Below the pieces are notes generated by a model, which was not told the origin of the DNA, made no database searches, and saw only the letters and a program-made list of their open reading frames with translations. From NCBI GenBank assembly GCA_900539175.1, contig UQAW01000059.1, positions 1-25,439 of the forward strand: 25,439 nucleotides of DNA, read 5' to 3'. Positions 24,255 through 25,439 of the stretch are shown here, in pieces. The DNA is from an uncultured Lachnospiraceae bacterium (GTDB lineage Bacteria; Bacillota; Clostridia; Lachnospirales; Lachnospiraceae). A program made the position numbers and the translations under genes. The stretch's first letter is position 1. The number at the start of each line of letters is the position of its first letter.

Positions 24255-24387
24255 CCTGCCTTTTGTGTCCTGACTTGGGTTCTTCCTACTCGGGCACCTT
24301 CCCACGAAATCACTCCGCAGTGGTCTCCTGCCCTTTTGTCCCCCTTACAGTAGGGATTAGCTGTTCCGGATTCACACCGGATTCCTT
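24255..24387 (-). ncRNA. Cobalamin riboswitch aptamer, copy 2
   Basis: It has the same conserved blocks as copy 1 (GGAATCCGGTGTGAATCCGG, CTACTGTAAGG, CCACTGCGG, AAGTCAGGACAC, GGCAGG) with only a few scattered changes. It controls the 1205-residue surface protein. Confidence 0.95.
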
Positions 24388-24415
24388 GCCGCTAAAAGCA
24401 ATCCTTTTTAACGGC
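24388..24415 (-). other. 5' leader hairpin ahead of aptamer, copy 2
   Basis: GCCGCTAAAA (24388-24397) faces TTTTAACGGC (24406-24415) with one position changed from A-U to a G-U wobble relative to copy 1. Confidence 0.5.
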
Positions 24416-24442
24416 AGCAGTTCAATATAAATCTATAACTTC

Positions 24443-24471
24443 ATTATATATGTACTTTCCAAATCATTCAA
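24443..24471 (-). promoter_or_regulatory. Sigma-A promoter of riboswitch copy 2
   Basis: On the minus strand TTGAAT (24471-24466), 17 bases, TATAAT (24448-24443). It starts immediately after the LRR gene's stop codon region. Confidence 0.8.
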
Positions 24472-24478
24472 TACATTT

Positions 24479-25282
24479 TTAGAGATACTCTACCTGTATA
24501 CCATACGTTCTGGCATACGCTTCCATCCTGCTCCCCTTATGACAGCGGATGATGCAATTCTTATTGGTCAGCCATTCTCCCACCTCCTGGGGATCATGAC
24601 CGATTTCCAATACCTGAAGGCGTGTACATCCGTGAAATGCCCATTTTCCGATCACATTCACCGAGGGCGGCACCTTCACATACTCCAGTCTTTTGCACTT
24701 TAAAAATGCACTGTCTGAAATGATTTCCAGATGCTCCGGCAATTTCAGACTTGTCAGACCACATTGATAAAATGCCTCTATGCCTATTTTCCTGAGTCCA
24801 TCCGGAAGTTTTATTCGCTCCAGTGATTCACATTTATAAAATGCACACCGTCCGATTACTACCACCCCTGAAGGCAGCGCAACCCGTCTTAAGCCCCGGC
24901 AGCCGCTGAAAAATTCATCCGGCAACTCCCGACAGCTCACCCGCTTATCGAACAGTGCCTGCTCCATCCTCCTGCAGTCACAAAATACTGCTTTCTCTAC
25001 ATGATTGACGCTTCTCGGCAAAACAACCTCCTTCAGATGGCTGCAACCGCTGAACGCCTCCCTTTTTACACTTCTCAGCTTCGGAAAAGAAACCGAACGC
25101 AGAGAAGTACAATTATAAAACGCCTGCATCTCCACAGAATAAACATCCGGCAATGTCACGTGCTTTACCCGTATGTTATTACGCAAGGCCCCCGGTCCCA
25201 TAACACGAATGTTCCCGTCGGTCTGAAACGTTTCCGCAGCTTGAGCGATTGCCTCCTGTCTTTTCAGAACCTGATACCCCAT
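24479..25282 (-). CDS. BspA-type leucine-rich-repeat protein
   Basis: This protein of about 268 residues consists of about eight repeats of 22-23 residues with the pattern LP-x5-IG-x2-AF-x2-C-x2-L (for example VIGRCAFYKCESL), which is the LRR_5/BspA type, usually a binding scaffold. No signal peptide or anchor is seen, so the protein may be cytoplasmic. The frame is open back to 25438; starts at 25282 or 25288 are preferred because AAAGGA (25293-25298) lies 10 or 4 bases upstream. The repeats stop about 25 residues before the end. No partner or function can be assigned from the sequence, and no link to B12 beyond position is seen. Confidence 0.75.
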   Translation of the reverse strand: MGYQVLKRQEAIAQAAETFQTDGNIRVMGPGALRNNIRVKHVTLPDVYSVEMQAFYNCTSLRSVSFPKLRSVKREAFSGCSHLKEVVLPRSVNHVEKAVFCDCRRMEQALFDKRVSCRELPDEFFSGCRGLRRVALPSGVVVIGRCAFYKCESLERIKLPDGLRKIGIEAFYQCGLTSLKLPEHLEIISDSAFLKCKRLEYVKVPPSVNVIGKWAFHGCTRLQVLEIGHDPQEVGEWLTNKNCIIRCHKGSRMEAYARTYGIQVEYL

Positions 25283-25390
25283 TACCATCCATTCCTTTCC
25301 GAGCTCCCGCCCTCTCTCAAAACAGACTTGTCCGCTGACACAAACATCACCATACATGAAAGTCGATTGCATCACTATAATGATGATGTT

Positions 25391-25414
25391 GGGGTCAAAA
25401 GGTATTTTGCCCCC
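25391..25414. repeat. Inverted repeat GGGGTCAAAA-ggta-TTTTGCCCCC, copy 2
   Basis: Ten-base arms with one mismatch around GGTA, nine bases after a plus-strand TATAAT (25376-25381). Related to 5446-5469. It sits in the upstream region of the LRR gene. Confidence 0.5.
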
Positions 25415-25439
25415 TATGATACACGGATTGCTCCGCATT

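Larger units (their letters stand above)
24163..24512. repeat. Duplicated regulatory segment, copy 2
   Basis: Partner of 19941-20289. Here the segment's upstream end lies inside the intact LRR gene, so this is the ancestral arrangement for that border. Confidence 0.85.

Noticed and set aside
24479..25438. LRR protein starting at the window edge (25438)
   Set aside because: The first 52 codons run through a promoter-like TATAAT and the inverted repeat and have no LRR-like or signal sequence; an internal ATG has a ribosome site.
1..25439. CRISPR arrays, tRNA or rRNA genes
   Set aside because: No regularly spaced direct repeats or tRNA/rRNA signatures were seen.

Overview
The window reads as a chromosomal segment of a Gram-positive gut-type Clostridia, most likely Lachnospiraceae. 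This is inferred from the DNRLRE/RHS giant protein, S-layer-homology (SLH) anchored surface proteins, an ECF-type vitamin transporter, strong AGGAGG-like ribosome sites and moderate GC. Nearly everything lies on the minus strand; only two small regulatory genes are on the plus strand.

Region 1 (1-6403) is a toxin/export-like module. A holin-family membrane protein (4692-5123) precedes a very large RHS/YD-repeat protein (1-4673, cut by the window edge). Divergent from them are an XRE-type regulator (5501-5842) and an ImmA/IrrE-type zinc peptidase (5849-6403). The 377-base gap between the two units carries a promoter for each direction, four CGGAnnTCCG-like dyads spaced by whole helical turns, and a LexA-like box.

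Region 2 (6497-24478) is the main interest: a B12 (corrinoid) capture, import and salvage locus. It is controlled by two nearly identical cobalamin riboswitches, each with its own sigma-A promoter and intrinsic terminator. The downstream riboswitch (about 20032-20191) heads an eight-gene minus-strand run: a DUF4430+SLH surface protein, a beta-propeller wall protein, a membrane-anchored DUF4430 protein, ECF T component, fused double ECF ATPase, ECF S component, CbiZ (adenosylcobinamide amidohydrolase), and a secreted membrane-anchored protein with a terpenoid-cyclase-like alpha/alpha toroid. The upstream riboswitch (about 24255-24415) controls one 1205-residue protein combining DUF4430, beta-propeller and SLH repeats. 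DUF4430 is the family of the transcobalamin/intrinsic-factor beta domain, and the alpha/alpha toroid is the fold of their alpha domain. The locus therefore looks like an animal-type B12 carrier divided over several bacterial surface proteins feeding an ECF importer. The propellers recall the role of BtuG in Bacteroides. Substrate and binding roles are inferred.

Region 3 (24479-25439) holds a BspA-type leucine-rich-repeat protein. The last codons of a copy of this gene survive as a vestige just after the 1205-residue gene, in frame with it, upstream of the second riboswitch. This shows the riboswitch plus surface-gene unit arose by tandem duplication.
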